From contig DIVC01000097.1 in assembly GCA_002423905.1 (NCBI GenBank), positions 12,332 to 19,991 of the forward strand: a stretch of 7,660 bases of DNA, read 5' to 3'. Both the position numbers and the translations under genes were made by a program. Below, piece after piece: positions 1-5,652 of the stretch; positions within the stretch are counted from its first letter, which is position 1; each line of letters begins with the position of its first letter. The stretch is from Idiomarina sp. UBA6142 (GTDB lineage Bacteria > Pseudomonadota > Gammaproteobacteria > Enterobacterales > Alteromonadaceae). The notes beneath the pieces were generated by a model. It was not told where the DNA came from. It saw nothing but the letters and a program-made list of their open reading frames with translations, and searched no databases.

Positions 1-2
1 TG

Positions 3-35
3 GAAGCCGATTTGCTGCCGTTGGTGCAGCACTAA
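3..35 (+). CDS. rnd: C-terminal end of an upstream gene, probably ribonuclease D (partial)
   Basis: An open frame enters from the left edge and ends in TAA at 33-35, giving the tail EADLLPLVQH. Only about ten residues are visible, so the sequence alone does not identify the protein. The call to RNase D, a 3'-5' exoribonuclease of tRNA maturation, rests on context: rnd lies beside the min and ycgL genes in E. coli and directly before ycgL in several Alteromonadales. The next gene begins 18 bases downstream on the same strand without room for a promoter, so co-transcription is likely. Confidence 0.4.
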   Translation, partial: EADLLPLVQH

Positions 36-53
36 ATAGAGTGAGAAGCGCCT

Positions 54-323
54 ATGTTGTGTGCCATTTATCGTAGTTCACGGCGCGCTGATACCTATCT
101 GTATATGCCACATCCGGCAGATTTTTCTACCCTGCCGGAACCGTTGCGGCAGCATTTTGGTCTACCTATAGAAGTGATGGTGTTTGCCCTGCAACATGGA
201 CGTCGGTTAGCGCACCTCACCGTCGATGAATTGCGCCGTCATTTAAGCGACCCTGGCTATTACTTACAACTACCGCCGCCGGTCGAGAATTTATTAAAAC
301 AACATAAGGAGTCACAGGGATGA
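54..323 (+). CDS. ycgL: YcgL domain protein (89 aa)
   Basis: Small conserved gammaproteobacterial protein of the YcgL family, whose molecular function is not established. The match is clear: an N-terminal CAIYRSSRRADTYLYM segment (residues 3-18) and the family signature YYLQLPPPVENLLKQH (residues 69-84) resemble E. coli YcgL, which is somewhat longer because of extra residues at both ends. The ATG at 54 is the only possible start, since an in-frame TGA lies at 42-44. A purine-rich stretch (GAGTGAGAAG, 39-48) precedes it. It is the second visible gene of a plus-strand operon and its TGA overlaps the next ATG by four bases (ATGA, 320-323), which suggests translational coupling. No membrane segment or signal peptide is visible. 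Confidence 0.93.
   Translation: MLCAIYRSSRRADTYLYMPHPADFSTLPEPLRQHFGLPIEVMVFALQHGRRLAHLTVDELRRHLSDPGYYLQLPPPVENLLKQHKESQG
306..311 (+). promoter_or_regulatory. Shine-Dalgarno site of the lytic transglycosylase gene
   Basis: AAGGAG lies eight bases before the ATG at 320, inside the last codons of ycgL. It fixes the start of the next gene and shows that this cistron can be loaded independently despite the ATGA overlap. Confidence 0.75.
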
Positions 324-1300
324 AACAGATTTTGCTGGTACTTAGTTTCACCGCCGCGTTGCTGATAAGCCCTTGGGCGAAGGCAGAAGAGGGCGAGGCC
401 TTTGCCGCTTATGTGGAAAAAATTAAAACCGAAGCCTTGGCTGCCGGCTACACGCAAGACACCCTAGACAAAGCCTTTGGCAATGTTAAGTTTTACAAAA
501 AATCGGTGGAAGCAGATAAAAATCAACCCGAGTTCAAGCTAACTTTAGATACCTATTTACCGCGCGCCGTCCCGGAATGGAAAGCCACCAAAGCGGTAGA
601 AATGTATGCTAAGCACCGAGAGCTACTGGAACAGATCGGCGCCGAATATGGCGTACAACCGCGATTTATTGTCGCGCTGTGGGGTATTGAAACTAACTTT
701 GGCTCATTCACCGGTGGTTTTGATGTGGTCTCTGCGCTCACCACCATGGCCTTTGAGGGTCGTCGTGAAGCATTCTTCAAAAAAGAACTGTGGCACGCTT
801 TGACGATTATTCAAGAAGGCCATATTGATGTCACTCATATGAAAGGTTCGTGGGCTGGCGCCATGGGGCAAACCCAATTTATGCCGAGTTCGTTTATGAG
901 CTACGCGATTGATTATGATGGCGATGGCCGCAAAGATATTTGGAACTCAATGGGCGACGTGTTTGCCTCTGCCGCGAACTATTTGAAGAACGTGGGGTGG
1001 AATGACGATGTGACTTGGGGTCGCCAAGTTAAATTGCCCGACGAATTTGATATTGAACAAGCCAAGCTCAGTATCAAAAAGCCGCTCTCTGAATGGCAAG
1101 CATTGGGTATTCGCAGCATGGATGGGAGCGATCTGCCCAAGCGCGACGATGTCCTTGCTGCTGTGGTGATCCCAGATGATCGCCAAGGTCGGGTATTCTT
1201 AGCTTATGCCAATTACGATGCGCTGATGCGTTGGAACCGTTCGCATTATTTCGTGGCGGCGGTAGGCTACTTGTCTGACCGTATTCGTTTTCCACGCTAA
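320..1300 (+). CDS. Periplasmic lytic murein transglycosylase, MltB type (SLT_2 domain)
   Basis: Predicted to cleave the MurNAc-GlcNAc bond of peptidoglycan, forming 1,6-anhydromuramic acid ends during wall turnover. Residues 1-22 form a signal peptide (KQ start, hydrophobic LLVLSFTAALLI, cleavage after AKA). There is no lipobox cysteine, so unlike E. coli MltB the enzyme should be soluble in the periplasm. The catalytic glutamate is E124 in WGIETNFG (121-128), followed by the family block GSWAGAMGQTQFMPSSF (176-192). Residues 198-209 (D-Y-D-G-D-G-R-K-D-I-W-N) line up with the EF-hand-like calcium loop known from the soluble MltB fragment Slt35. At 326 aa it lacks the C-terminal peptidoglycan-binding domain seen in some relatives. 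The gene sits between ycgL and ycgM, overlapping each by a few bases; E. coli has no such gene there. Confidence 0.93.
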   Translation: MKQILLVLSFTAALLISPWAKAEEGEAFAAYVEKIKTEALAAGYTQDTLDKAFGNVKFYKKSVEADKNQPEFKLTLDTYLPRAVPEWKATKAVEMYAKHRELLEQIGAEYGVQPRFIVALWGIETNFGSFTGGFDVVSALTTMAFEGRREAFFKKELWHALTIIQEGHIDVTHMKGSWAGAMGQTQFMPSSFMSYAIDYDGDGRKDIWNSMGDVFASAANYLKNVGWNDDVTWGRQVKLPDEFDIEQAKLSIKKPLSEWQALGIRSMDGSDLPKRDDVLAAVVIPDDRQGRVFLAYANYDALMRWNRSHYFVAAVGYLSDRIRFPR

Positions 1301-1956
1301 TGACTCAGGTAGCCGAGGCGTTAACGCCCAGTAAAATTGTTTGTGTGGGGCGTAACTACGCCGACCATGCTGCGGAGTTAAACAATCCGTTGCCGGTGGA
1401 GCCGTTGTTATTTATCAAGCCATCGACAGCGGTTACGCGGTTACCGCAGGTATTAATTCCACCCCATCAGGGCGCTTGTCACCATGAGTTAGAACTAACG
1501 CTGCTGATTGGCGCACCACTACGTCGTGCCAGTGCTGATCAGGCACTGGCGGCAGTTGCAGGGGTCGGCTTAGGGCTCGATTTGACTCTACGTGACGTAC
1601 AAAGCCGGTTAAAGGCAGCGGGACAGCCGTGGGAGCGTGCCAAAGCCTTTGATGGTTCATGTGCCTTAGGGCCATTTATTGAAGCTACAGCGGTCGATTT
1701 AGCGGCATCCTTTGAGCTGCAATTAGTCAAAAATAATCAGTTGGTGCAACAGGGTGATACGGCTGCTTTGCTGTTTCCGTTGGCGCAGCTATTAGCGGAT
1801 ATTAGTCAACAGTTTACCTTGCTCCCGGGCGATGTGGTGATGACCGGTACACCGGCAGGAGTGGGACCATTGGCGGCTGGCGATCAGCTGCAACTGCGCC
1901 TGCGCCAAGGGACAAGCCGTTGGCAATGGTCAGCGGATGTCGCCTACGATATATGA
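1300..1956 (+). CDS. ycgM: FAH-family enzyme YcgM, probable enol-oxaloacetate tautomerase or acylpyruvase
   Basis: Fumarylacetoacetate hydrolase fold, 218 aa, close to the length of E. coli YcgM. The N-terminus KIVCVGRNYADHAAEL (12-27) is the family signature. The metal site is visible as E63 and E65 in HHELELT and D94 in GLGLDLTLRD, followed by KAFDGS (115-120) and the C-terminal GDVVMTGTPAGVG (177-189). The FAH family handles beta-keto acids using Mg or Mn; YcgM and its mitochondrial relatives have been reported as oxaloacetate keto-enol tautomerases that remove the enol form, an inhibitor of succinate dehydrogenase. Hydrolysis of acylpyruvates is the older proposal. It is cytosolic, with no signal. 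The ATG shares one base with the preceding TAA (TAATG, 1298-1302), and no good Shine-Dalgarno is visible, so translation probably depends on coupling. Confidence 0.92.
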   Translation: MTQVAEALTPSKIVCVGRNYADHAAELNNPLPVEPLLFIKPSTAVTRLPQVLIPPHQGACHHELELTLLIGAPLRRASADQALAAVAGVGLGLDLTLRDVQSRLKAAGQPWERAKAFDGSCALGPFIEATAVDLAASFELQLVKNNQLVQQGDTAALLFPLAQLLADISQQFTLLPGDVVMTGTPAGVGPLAAGDQLQLRLRQGTSRWQWSADVAYDI

Positions 1957-2402
1957 AACCGTTTTGGCAGGCGAAACAGCTCGATGAAATGACCCAGGAT
2001 GAATGGGAGTCACTGTGTGACGGCTGCGGTAAGTGCTGCCTCAATAAACTGATTGACGATGACACCGAAGCACTGCATTTTACCAATGTGTGCTGCGAGC
2101 TACTCGATACCGACAGTGGCCGCTGCAGTAACTATCCCGCGCGGCGAAAATTCGTGCCTGATTGTGTGAGTATCACGCCAGAAAACCTCAGTACGTTGTT
2201 CTATCTGCCACCCAGCTGCGCTTATCGACGCCTCGCCGAAGGGCGTGACCTAGCGGCTTGGCACCCGTTGCGTCACCATGGTGATCGCAGCGCGATGATT
2301 GCTGCAGGCATGAGTGTGGTAGGGCGGGTTGAGCGCGAAAGCCAGCTGAGCATGGAGCTGGAAGATCGCATCGTTACGTGGCCGTTGCGCGACTGTGATT
2401 AG
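1953..2402 (+). CDS. ycgN: Cysteine-rich YcgN family protein (UPF0260, 149 aa)
   Basis: Matches E. coli YcgN over its whole length: FWQAKQLDEMTQDEWESLCDG at the N-terminus, then DGCGKCCLNKL (23-33), FTNVCCELL (43-51), and CAYRRLAEGRDLAAWHPL (89-106). Ten cysteines lie at 22, 25, 28, 29, 47, 48, 58, 71, 89 and 148. The CxxCxxCC cluster and later cysteines belong to the YkgJ-type family thought to bind zinc or an iron-sulfur cluster; the function is unknown. An open frame extends back to an ATG at 1920, but 1953 is preferred because it creates an ATGA overlap with ycgM and fits the family start (MKPFWQ). It ends the plus-strand operon and stops three bases from the end of the opposing dsbB gene. 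Confidence 0.92.
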   Translation: MKPFWQAKQLDEMTQDEWESLCDGCGKCCLNKLIDDDTEALHFTNVCCELLDTDSGRCSNYPARRKFVPDCVSITPENLSTLFYLPPSCAYRRLAEGRDLAAWHPLRHHGDRSAMIAAGMSVVGRVERESQLSMELEDRIVTWPLRDCD

Positions 2403-2405
2403 TGG

Positions 2406-2954
2406 CTATCGCTGCTTTGCTGTGCTGGTTAGGTGAGCCGCGATTACCGCTACCGCGGTAACGGCATAACCGGCAAAAATCACCCGCAGCCACTGTGGCA
2501 TGCTTAAGCCAGCGAATTGCCAGTCAATATCACCACAACTACCCGGGGCGCCGAAAAAGCCCGGCAACCATTGATGCAGCGGCATAAATTCGGGGAAGCG
2601 TGGATTGATGTCACACACCGCAAACCATGAATTGGCTGATTGCTGCAGTGCGACATGGTCGGTGGCAATCACATAGCCCCATACCGAAATTCCCAACCAG
2701 GTCAGCAGTCCAGCCCATTTTAACGGTTTGATCTGTGGGTTTATCAGCGGTATCAGGGCGATTAAACCAAGCGCTAATACCGCAGTGCGCTGATAAATAC
2801 AGCGGACACAGGGTTGCAAATCCAGTACATATTGAAAGTACATTGCTGCGCCAATCAGAGCGAAGCTAGTTACTGCTAATAAGGCCCATGGCCAACGCTG
2901 TGTTGGCAATTGCGCAAAGCGGCTGAGCCATGATGAGGAATTAGAGGGAGTCAT
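2406..2954 (-). CDS. dsbB: Disulfide bond formation protein B (quinone reductase of DsbA)
   Basis: Inner-membrane protein that reoxidises periplasmic DsbA and passes the electrons to quinone. With the start at 2954 it has 182 aa. Four hydrophobic segments are visible (about residues 23-41, 56-72, 79-96 and 157-175). The first periplasmic loop carries C49-V-R-C52 and the quinone-linked arginine R56 (CIYQR), at the same spacing as C41, C44 and R48 of E. coli. The second loop carries C114 and C140, the pair that meets DsbA, with RFPEFMPLHQWLP in between. An ATG at 2990 would add 12 residues (194 aa), but the start MTPSNSSSWLSRFAQL fits the family better; the 2990 ATG has a G-rich stretch only two bases upstream. 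It diverges from fadR and converges on ycgN. Confidence 0.93.
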   Translation of the reverse strand: MTPSNSSSWLSRFAQLPTQRWPWALLAVTSFALIGAAMYFQYVLDLQPCVRCIYQRTAVLALGLIALIPLINPQIKPLKWAGLLTWLGISVWGYVIATDHVALQQSANSWFAVCDINPRFPEFMPLHQWLPGFFGAPGSCGDIDWQFAGLSMPQWLRVIFAGYAVTAVAVIAAHLTSTAKQR

Positions 2955-3042
2955 TGTATGCTCGTTCACACCAGTCATTGCCGCTAACATTACCCCAGCT
3001 TTGGCATAATGTCGACGCTGTTGACTCAGGCATGTAACGATA

Positions 3043-3059
3043 AACTTGTCCGACCATTA
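3043..3059. promoter_or_regulatory. Probable FadR operator upstream of fadR
   Basis: The 17-base site AACTTGTCCGACCATTA matches the known E. coli FadR consensus AACTGGTCNGACCAGTT at 13 of 16 defined positions, including the complete central GTCNGACCA core. The DNA-contacting residues of the FadR encoded downstream (R35, T44, R45, R49) are identical to those of E. coli, so the same operator sequence is expected. The site covers the candidate -35 box of the fadR promoter, which suggests that FadR represses its own gene. The dsbB start is about 90 bases away on the other side, so an effect there is possible but less likely. Confidence 0.7.
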
Positions 3060-3075
3060 CAAAGACTGATAAAAT
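3046..3075 (+). promoter_or_regulatory. Candidate sigma70 promoter of fadR
   Basis: TTGTCC (3046-3051) and TAAAAT (3070-3075) are separated by 18 bases; the -10 matches consensus at five of six positions and carries an extended -10 TG at 3067-3068. Transcription would start near 3082, leaving a leader of about 57 bases. The -35 lies inside the FadR-type operator. Confidence 0.5.
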
Positions 3076-3138
3076 CGCCAATCAGACCATGACGATCAAC
3101 CTAGATAGGTACAGATTATTCAAACCACAGGCCATTTC

Positions 3139-3849
3139 ATGTTAATCAAGGCACAGAGTCCAGCAGGCTTTGCTGAAGAATACATTGTAAAATCAATCTG
3201 GAACGGTCATTTTGCACCGGGCACTATTCTGCCCGCTGAACGTGAGCTGTCGGAGCTGATTGGGGTGACTCGTACCACCTTACGTGAAGTATTGCAGCGC
3301 TTAGCACGTGACGGTTGGTTAACCATTCAGCATGGCAAGCCAACGCGGGTAAATAATTTTTGGGAAACCTCAGGGCTAAATATTCTCGAAACACTGGCTC
3401 AACTTGATGAAGATGGCATGCCGTTATTAGTTGATCAACTGTTATCGGCACGAACCAATATCAGTGCGATTTATATTCGTGCTGCAGTGCGCAATGCGCC
3501 CGATAAAGTTCGTGAATTATTAGTACAAGCGAATGCCTTAGCGGATACAGCTGAAGCATTCAGCCAGTATGATTATCGGCTCAACCATGACTTAGCATTT
3601 GCTTCTGGCAATCCGATTTATGTGTTGGTTTTGAATGGCTTTAAAGGTTTGTATTCGCGTATTGGTAATTTTTATTTCTCGAATGCGGACGCGCGTAAAT
3701 TAGCGCGTAAATACTACGCCGAGCTACTCGCTAAAGCCGAGCAGGGTGAGAAGAATGATGCAGCGTTATTGGTGCGTCAATACGGCTATGAGTCAGGTAA
3801 AATCTGGCAAAGTATGCGGGCCGATATCCCCTCTGATCTGATCGGCTAA
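3139..3849 (+). CDS. fadR: Fatty acid metabolism regulator FadR
   Basis: GntR-family regulator that represses fad beta-oxidation genes and activates fab genes, and that releases DNA when it binds long-chain acyl-CoA. It has 236 aa, near the 239 of E. coli. The N-terminal winged helix is almost unchanged from E. coli ([12 protein letters not shown], then [20 protein letters not shown]), with DNA contacts R35, T44, R45 and R49 and the wing [13 protein letters not shown]. The C-terminal acyl-CoA domain keeps [10 protein letters not shown] (152-161) and the G216-x-E218-S219-G-x-I-W223 ligand motif. The start at 3139 matches the family start; the Shine-Dalgarno is weak (AGG, eight bases upstream). 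In E. coli and Vibrio nhaB lies next to fadR; here it is missing and dsbB is the divergent neighbour. The gene ends at a strong terminator shared with sodB. Confidence 0.97.
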   Translation: MLIKAQSPAGFAEEYIVKSIWNGHFAPGTILPAERELSELIGVTRTTLREVLQRLARDGWLTIQHGKPTRVNNFWETSGLNILETLAQLDEDGMPLLVDQLLSARTNISAIYIRAAVRNAPDKVRELLVQANALADTAEAFSQYDYRLNHDLAFASGNPIYVLVLNGFKGLYSRIGNFYFSNADARKLARKYYAELLAKAEQGEKNDAALLVRQYGYESGKIWQSMRADIPSDLIG

Positions 3850-3866
3850 GTGGTGTGATAACAGAC

Positions 3867-3896
3867 AAAAAAGGCGACCTAGTGGTCGCCTTTTTT
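3867..3896. terminator. Bidirectional intrinsic terminator between fadR and sodB
   Basis: The arms GGCGACC (3873-3879) and GGTCGCC (3884-3890) form a 7-bp GC-rich stem around the four-base loop TAGT. The stem is flanked by six A (3867-3872) and six T (3891-3896), which pair further. Read from either strand it gives a hairpin followed by a U tract, so it should end both the fadR transcript from the left and the sodB transcript from the right. Confidence 0.93.
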
Positions 3897-3928
3897 ATGC
3901 ACCTGTTGCTTCACTATGCCGGCAGCAG

Positions 3929-4510
3929 TTACGCAAAGTTTTGGTTCACAAAATCCCAGTTAACAAGGTTCCAGAACGCGTTCATATAGGTTGGACGAGC
4001 GTTGCGGTAATCAACATAATAGGCGTGTTCCCATACGTCAACAGTCAGGAGCGCTTTGATGCTGCTGTCGGTCAAGGTTGAGCCGGCATTGCTGGTGTTG
4101 ACGATATCGACACCGCCGTCAGCAGTTTTCACCAACCAGGTCCAGCCTGAGCCAAAGTTGTTCAGCGCATTAGCGGTGAATTCTTCTTTAAATTTGTCGA
4201 ATGAGCCCCATTTGGCGTTGATGGCATCAGCCACTTTACCGGTAGCTGCGCCGCCGCCATTAGGGCTTAAGCAATGCCAGTAGAAAGTGTGGTTCCACAC
4301 TTGTGCTGAGTTGTTAAAGATACCGCCTTTAGAGGTTTTCACGATGTCTTCGAGTGACTTGCCTTCAAACTCAGTGCCTTTAATGCCATCGTTTAATTTC
4401 GTCACGTAGGTCTGATGATGCTTACCATAATGGTATTCAATAGTTTCGGCAGAAATATGTGGTTCCAGGGCGTTTTTCGCATAGGGTAAAGCAGGTAATT
4501 CGAATGCCAT
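3929..4510 (-). CDS. sodB: Superoxide dismutase [Fe]
   Basis: Cytosolic enzyme that converts superoxide to hydrogen peroxide and oxygen. At 193 aa it has the normal length. The metal ligands are H27 (EYHYGKHH), H74 (WNHTFYW), D158 and H162 ([13 protein letters not shown]). Q70 in NNSAQVWNH is the glutamine typical of iron rather than manganese enzymes, as is the AGS/T-rich C-terminal half. The start [10 protein letters not shown] is the family start, preceded by GGAG about eight bases upstream (minus strand). There is no signal peptide. It diverges from grxD, the same pair of neighbours as on the E. coli map (with mepH between them there), and converges on fadR at a shared terminator. The leader contains a 7-bp inverted repeat described separately. 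Confidence 0.97.
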   Translation of the reverse strand: MAFELPALPYAKNALEPHISAETIEYHYGKHHQTYVTKLNDGIKGTEFEGKSLEDIVKTSKGGIFNNSAQVWNHTFYWHCLSPNGGGAATGKVADAINAKWGSFDKFKEEFTANALNNFGSGWTWLVKTADGGVDIVNTSNAGSTLTDSSIKALLTVDVWEHAYYVDYRNARPTYMNAFWNLVNWDFVNQNFA

Positions 4511-4565
4511 GTGGACTCTCCATTGTTTGATGATGACAAGTGATGTCGTGAATAATTTGCTTAGA

Positions 4566-4591
4566 CCGTATTAGTTTAGCATTGAATACGG
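4566..4591. repeat. Inverted repeat in the sodB-grxD control region
   Basis: CCGTATT (4566-4572) and AATACGG (4585-4591) are perfect complementary arms separated by 12 bases. The element lies 56-81 bases before the sodB ATG. Its total span of 26 bases with arm centres 19 bases apart is compatible with either a dimeric repressor site or a hairpin in the sodB leader RNA. The right arm overlaps the candidate -35 of a rightward promoter. I do not recognise it as a named operator. Confidence 0.45.
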
Positions 4592-4610
4592 AGCTTGCTG
4601 TCTCTATATA
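4582..4610 (+). promoter_or_regulatory. Candidate upstream promoter toward grxD
   Basis: TTGAAT (4582-4587) and TATATA (4605-4610) are spaced by 17 bases, each matching the sigma70 consensus at four of six positions. Transcription would begin near 4617, about 90 bases before grxD. The TATATA is palindromic and could also serve sodB on the other strand, but I found no good -35 for that direction. Confidence 0.3.
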
Positions 4611-4661
4611 CCTACATAGTGGCAAATTAGTTTATTTCAAGGGCAAGGTAAATTTGTTTTG

Positions 4662-4670
4662 TGGTAGACT
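4662..4670 (+). promoter_or_regulatory. Candidate extended -10 promoter of grxD
   Basis: TGG followed by TAGACT (4665-4670) forms an extended -10 element with no recognisable -35. It is followed by the GC-rich discriminator ACGCGCC, a feature linked in other gammaproteobacterial promoters to stringent control. Transcription would begin near 4677, giving a leader of about 30 bases with the AGAGG ribosome site at 4696-4700. Confidence 0.4.
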
Positions 4671-4705
4671 ACGCGCCGATCGTTGGCCAGCAACTAGAGG
4701 TGATC

Positions 4706-5041
4706 ATGGAAACTATTGAAAAAATCAAACAGCAAATCGGCGAGCATCCTATTTTACTGTATATGAAAGGCTCACCAAAGTTACCCAGCTGTGGCTTCTC
4801 ATCGCAAGCATCGCAAGTGCTCATGGCTTGTGGGCAGCCATTTGCTTACGTTGATATTTTGCAAAACCCTGATATTCGTGCCGAATTGCCAAAATTCGCT
4901 GATTGGCCGACTTTTCCACAACTATGGATCGAAGGTGAGCTGGTTGGTGGCTGCGACATTATCATGGAAATGTATCAGCAGGGTGAGTTACAGCAAATCA
5001 TCACTGATGTTGCTGCGCGTCACCCAGCGCCAAGCGAATAA
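4706..5041 (+). CDS. grxD: Monothiol glutaredoxin GrxD (CGFS type)
   Basis: Monothiol glutaredoxin that binds a 2Fe-2S cluster with glutathione as a homodimer or with a BolA partner and takes part in Fe-S cluster delivery. It has 111 aa (E. coli 115). Visible motifs are YMKGSPKLPSCGFS (19-32) with the active-site C29-G-F-S and the glutathione-contacting K21, WPTFPQLW (67-74) and GGCDIIMEM (81-89). The reading frame continues back to an ATG at 4661, but 4706 is chosen because METIEKIKQQI matches the family start, AGAGG lies five bases upstream, and a probable promoter falls between the two ATGs. It diverges from sodB. Its TAA lies two bases from the stop of the opposing membrane-protein gene, and no terminator is visible. 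Confidence 0.96.
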   Translation: METIEKIKQQIGEHPILLYMKGSPKLPSCGFSSQASQVLMACGQPFAYVDILQNPDIRAELPKFADWPTFPQLWIEGELVGGCDIIMEMYQQGELQQIITDVAARHPAPSE

Positions 5042-5048
5042 GCTTATT
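5037..5048. repeat. 12-bp palindrome spanning the stop codons of grxD and the opposing gene
   Basis: AATAAGCTTATT is a perfect palindrome centred on the two bases between the convergent stops. The TAA of grxD (5039-5041) and the TAA of the minus-strand gene (5046-5044) sit in mirror positions. Without a loop it cannot form an ordinary intrinsic terminator, and the symmetry may simply come from two facing TAA codons with AT-rich flanks. Confidence 0.5.
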
Positions 5049-5652
5049 TGACCGCTTTTAGATCCGGCCTGGTGAAGTAATAAAGCATCAGGCTGGATAG
5101 TGCCCCCAGCGTATCCATGAGCATATCTTTTTGGGCATCCCACTGATCACCCTGCGAGCCTAGAAACTCAATGCCGGCATCACCACCGTAATAGTGCGCG
5201 AACCACCATTCTATAATCTCGTAGCCTGCTGCTACACTCATAATCATGAATAAGCCGAAGAACATGGCAGTTGTGAAGCTTGCCAGCTGCTTACGCAGTA
5301 AAAATTCCACGGCCGGATAGGCATAAAAACCAATCACAAAATGAGCGATTCGGTCGTAATGATTGCGACCGTCTAAACCAGTCAGTTCGGCAAACCACTC
5401 AAACGGCACCAAGGCGAAGGTATAGTGTGCGCCAATGGTGTGCATGATCAGCCAACCGGCCATTAGGGTGTAGGCTATATTACTGAATTGAAAGCGCTTG
5501 TAGGTGAGTACAAGAATCAGGAAGACCACTACTACCGGGAGCATTTCCGCGATCCAGACATCCATCATGGCCGGGTTGATAAAGGACCAAATCATCAATG
5601 CCACTATAGCGATGGCGAGTAGATGCGGGTAACGTGCAGAGAGTTTATTCAT
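5044..5652 (-). CDS. YjdF-like inner-membrane protein (DUF2238)
   Basis: Membrane protein of the DUF2238 family, related to E. coli YjdF; the function is unknown. With the start at 5652 it has 202 aa, near the family length. About six hydrophobic segments can be seen (roughly 10-28, 37-50, 57-74, 101-117, 126-147 and 180-194). Conserved polar residues lie between or inside them: [17 protein letters not shown] (97-113), E116, YEIIEWW (144-150) and [17 protein letters not shown] (168-184). The D-R-x-x-H and D-x-x-x-D clusters look like a possible metal or active site, which is inference. An open frame reaches back to 5790, but that part translates the rnt region out of frame; ATG 5652 gives an 8-base overlap with rnt. 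Alternative ATGs at 5658 and 5661 are equally possible. It is the last gene of the rsx-nth-gloA-rnt operon. Confidence 0.85.
   Translation of the reverse strand: MNKLSARYPHLLAIAIVALMIWSFINPAMMDVWIAEMLPVVVVFLILVLTYKRFQFSNIAYTLMAGWLIMHTIGAHYTFALVPFEWFAELTGLDGRNHYDRIAHFVIGFYAYPAVEFLLRKQLASFTTAMFFGLFMIMSVAAGYEIIEWWFAHYYGGDAGIEFLGSQGDQWDAQKDMLMDTLGALSSLMLYYFTRPDLKAVK

Noticed and set aside
1920..1952. Extended start of ycgN at 1920
   Set aside because: The added residues overlap ycgM in another frame, and ATG 1953 gives the family start and an ATGA overlap.
1814..2086. Minus-strand open frame of 90 codons opposite ycgM/ycgN
   Set aside because: Serine- and histidine-rich translation without recognisable motifs, opposite two well-supported genes; a shadow frame.
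2451..2460. TACCGCGGTA palindrome near the ycgN/dsbB junction
   Set aside because: It lies within the dsbB coding end (Ala/Val/Thr codons), has no loop or T tract, and is explained by codon content; not a terminator.
3083..3092. Second possible FadR site around CAGACCATGA
   Set aside because: Only the right half-site resembles the consensus (GACCA); the left half matches at three of eight positions.
4531..4546. GACA/TGTC short inverted repeat in the sodB leader
   Set aside because: Four-base arms are expected by chance in a stretch of this size.
4661..4705. N-terminal extension of grxD from an ATG at 4661
   Set aside because: The extra 15 residues do not match the glutaredoxin family, the probable promoter -10 falls here, and a good ribosome site precedes the ATG at 4706.
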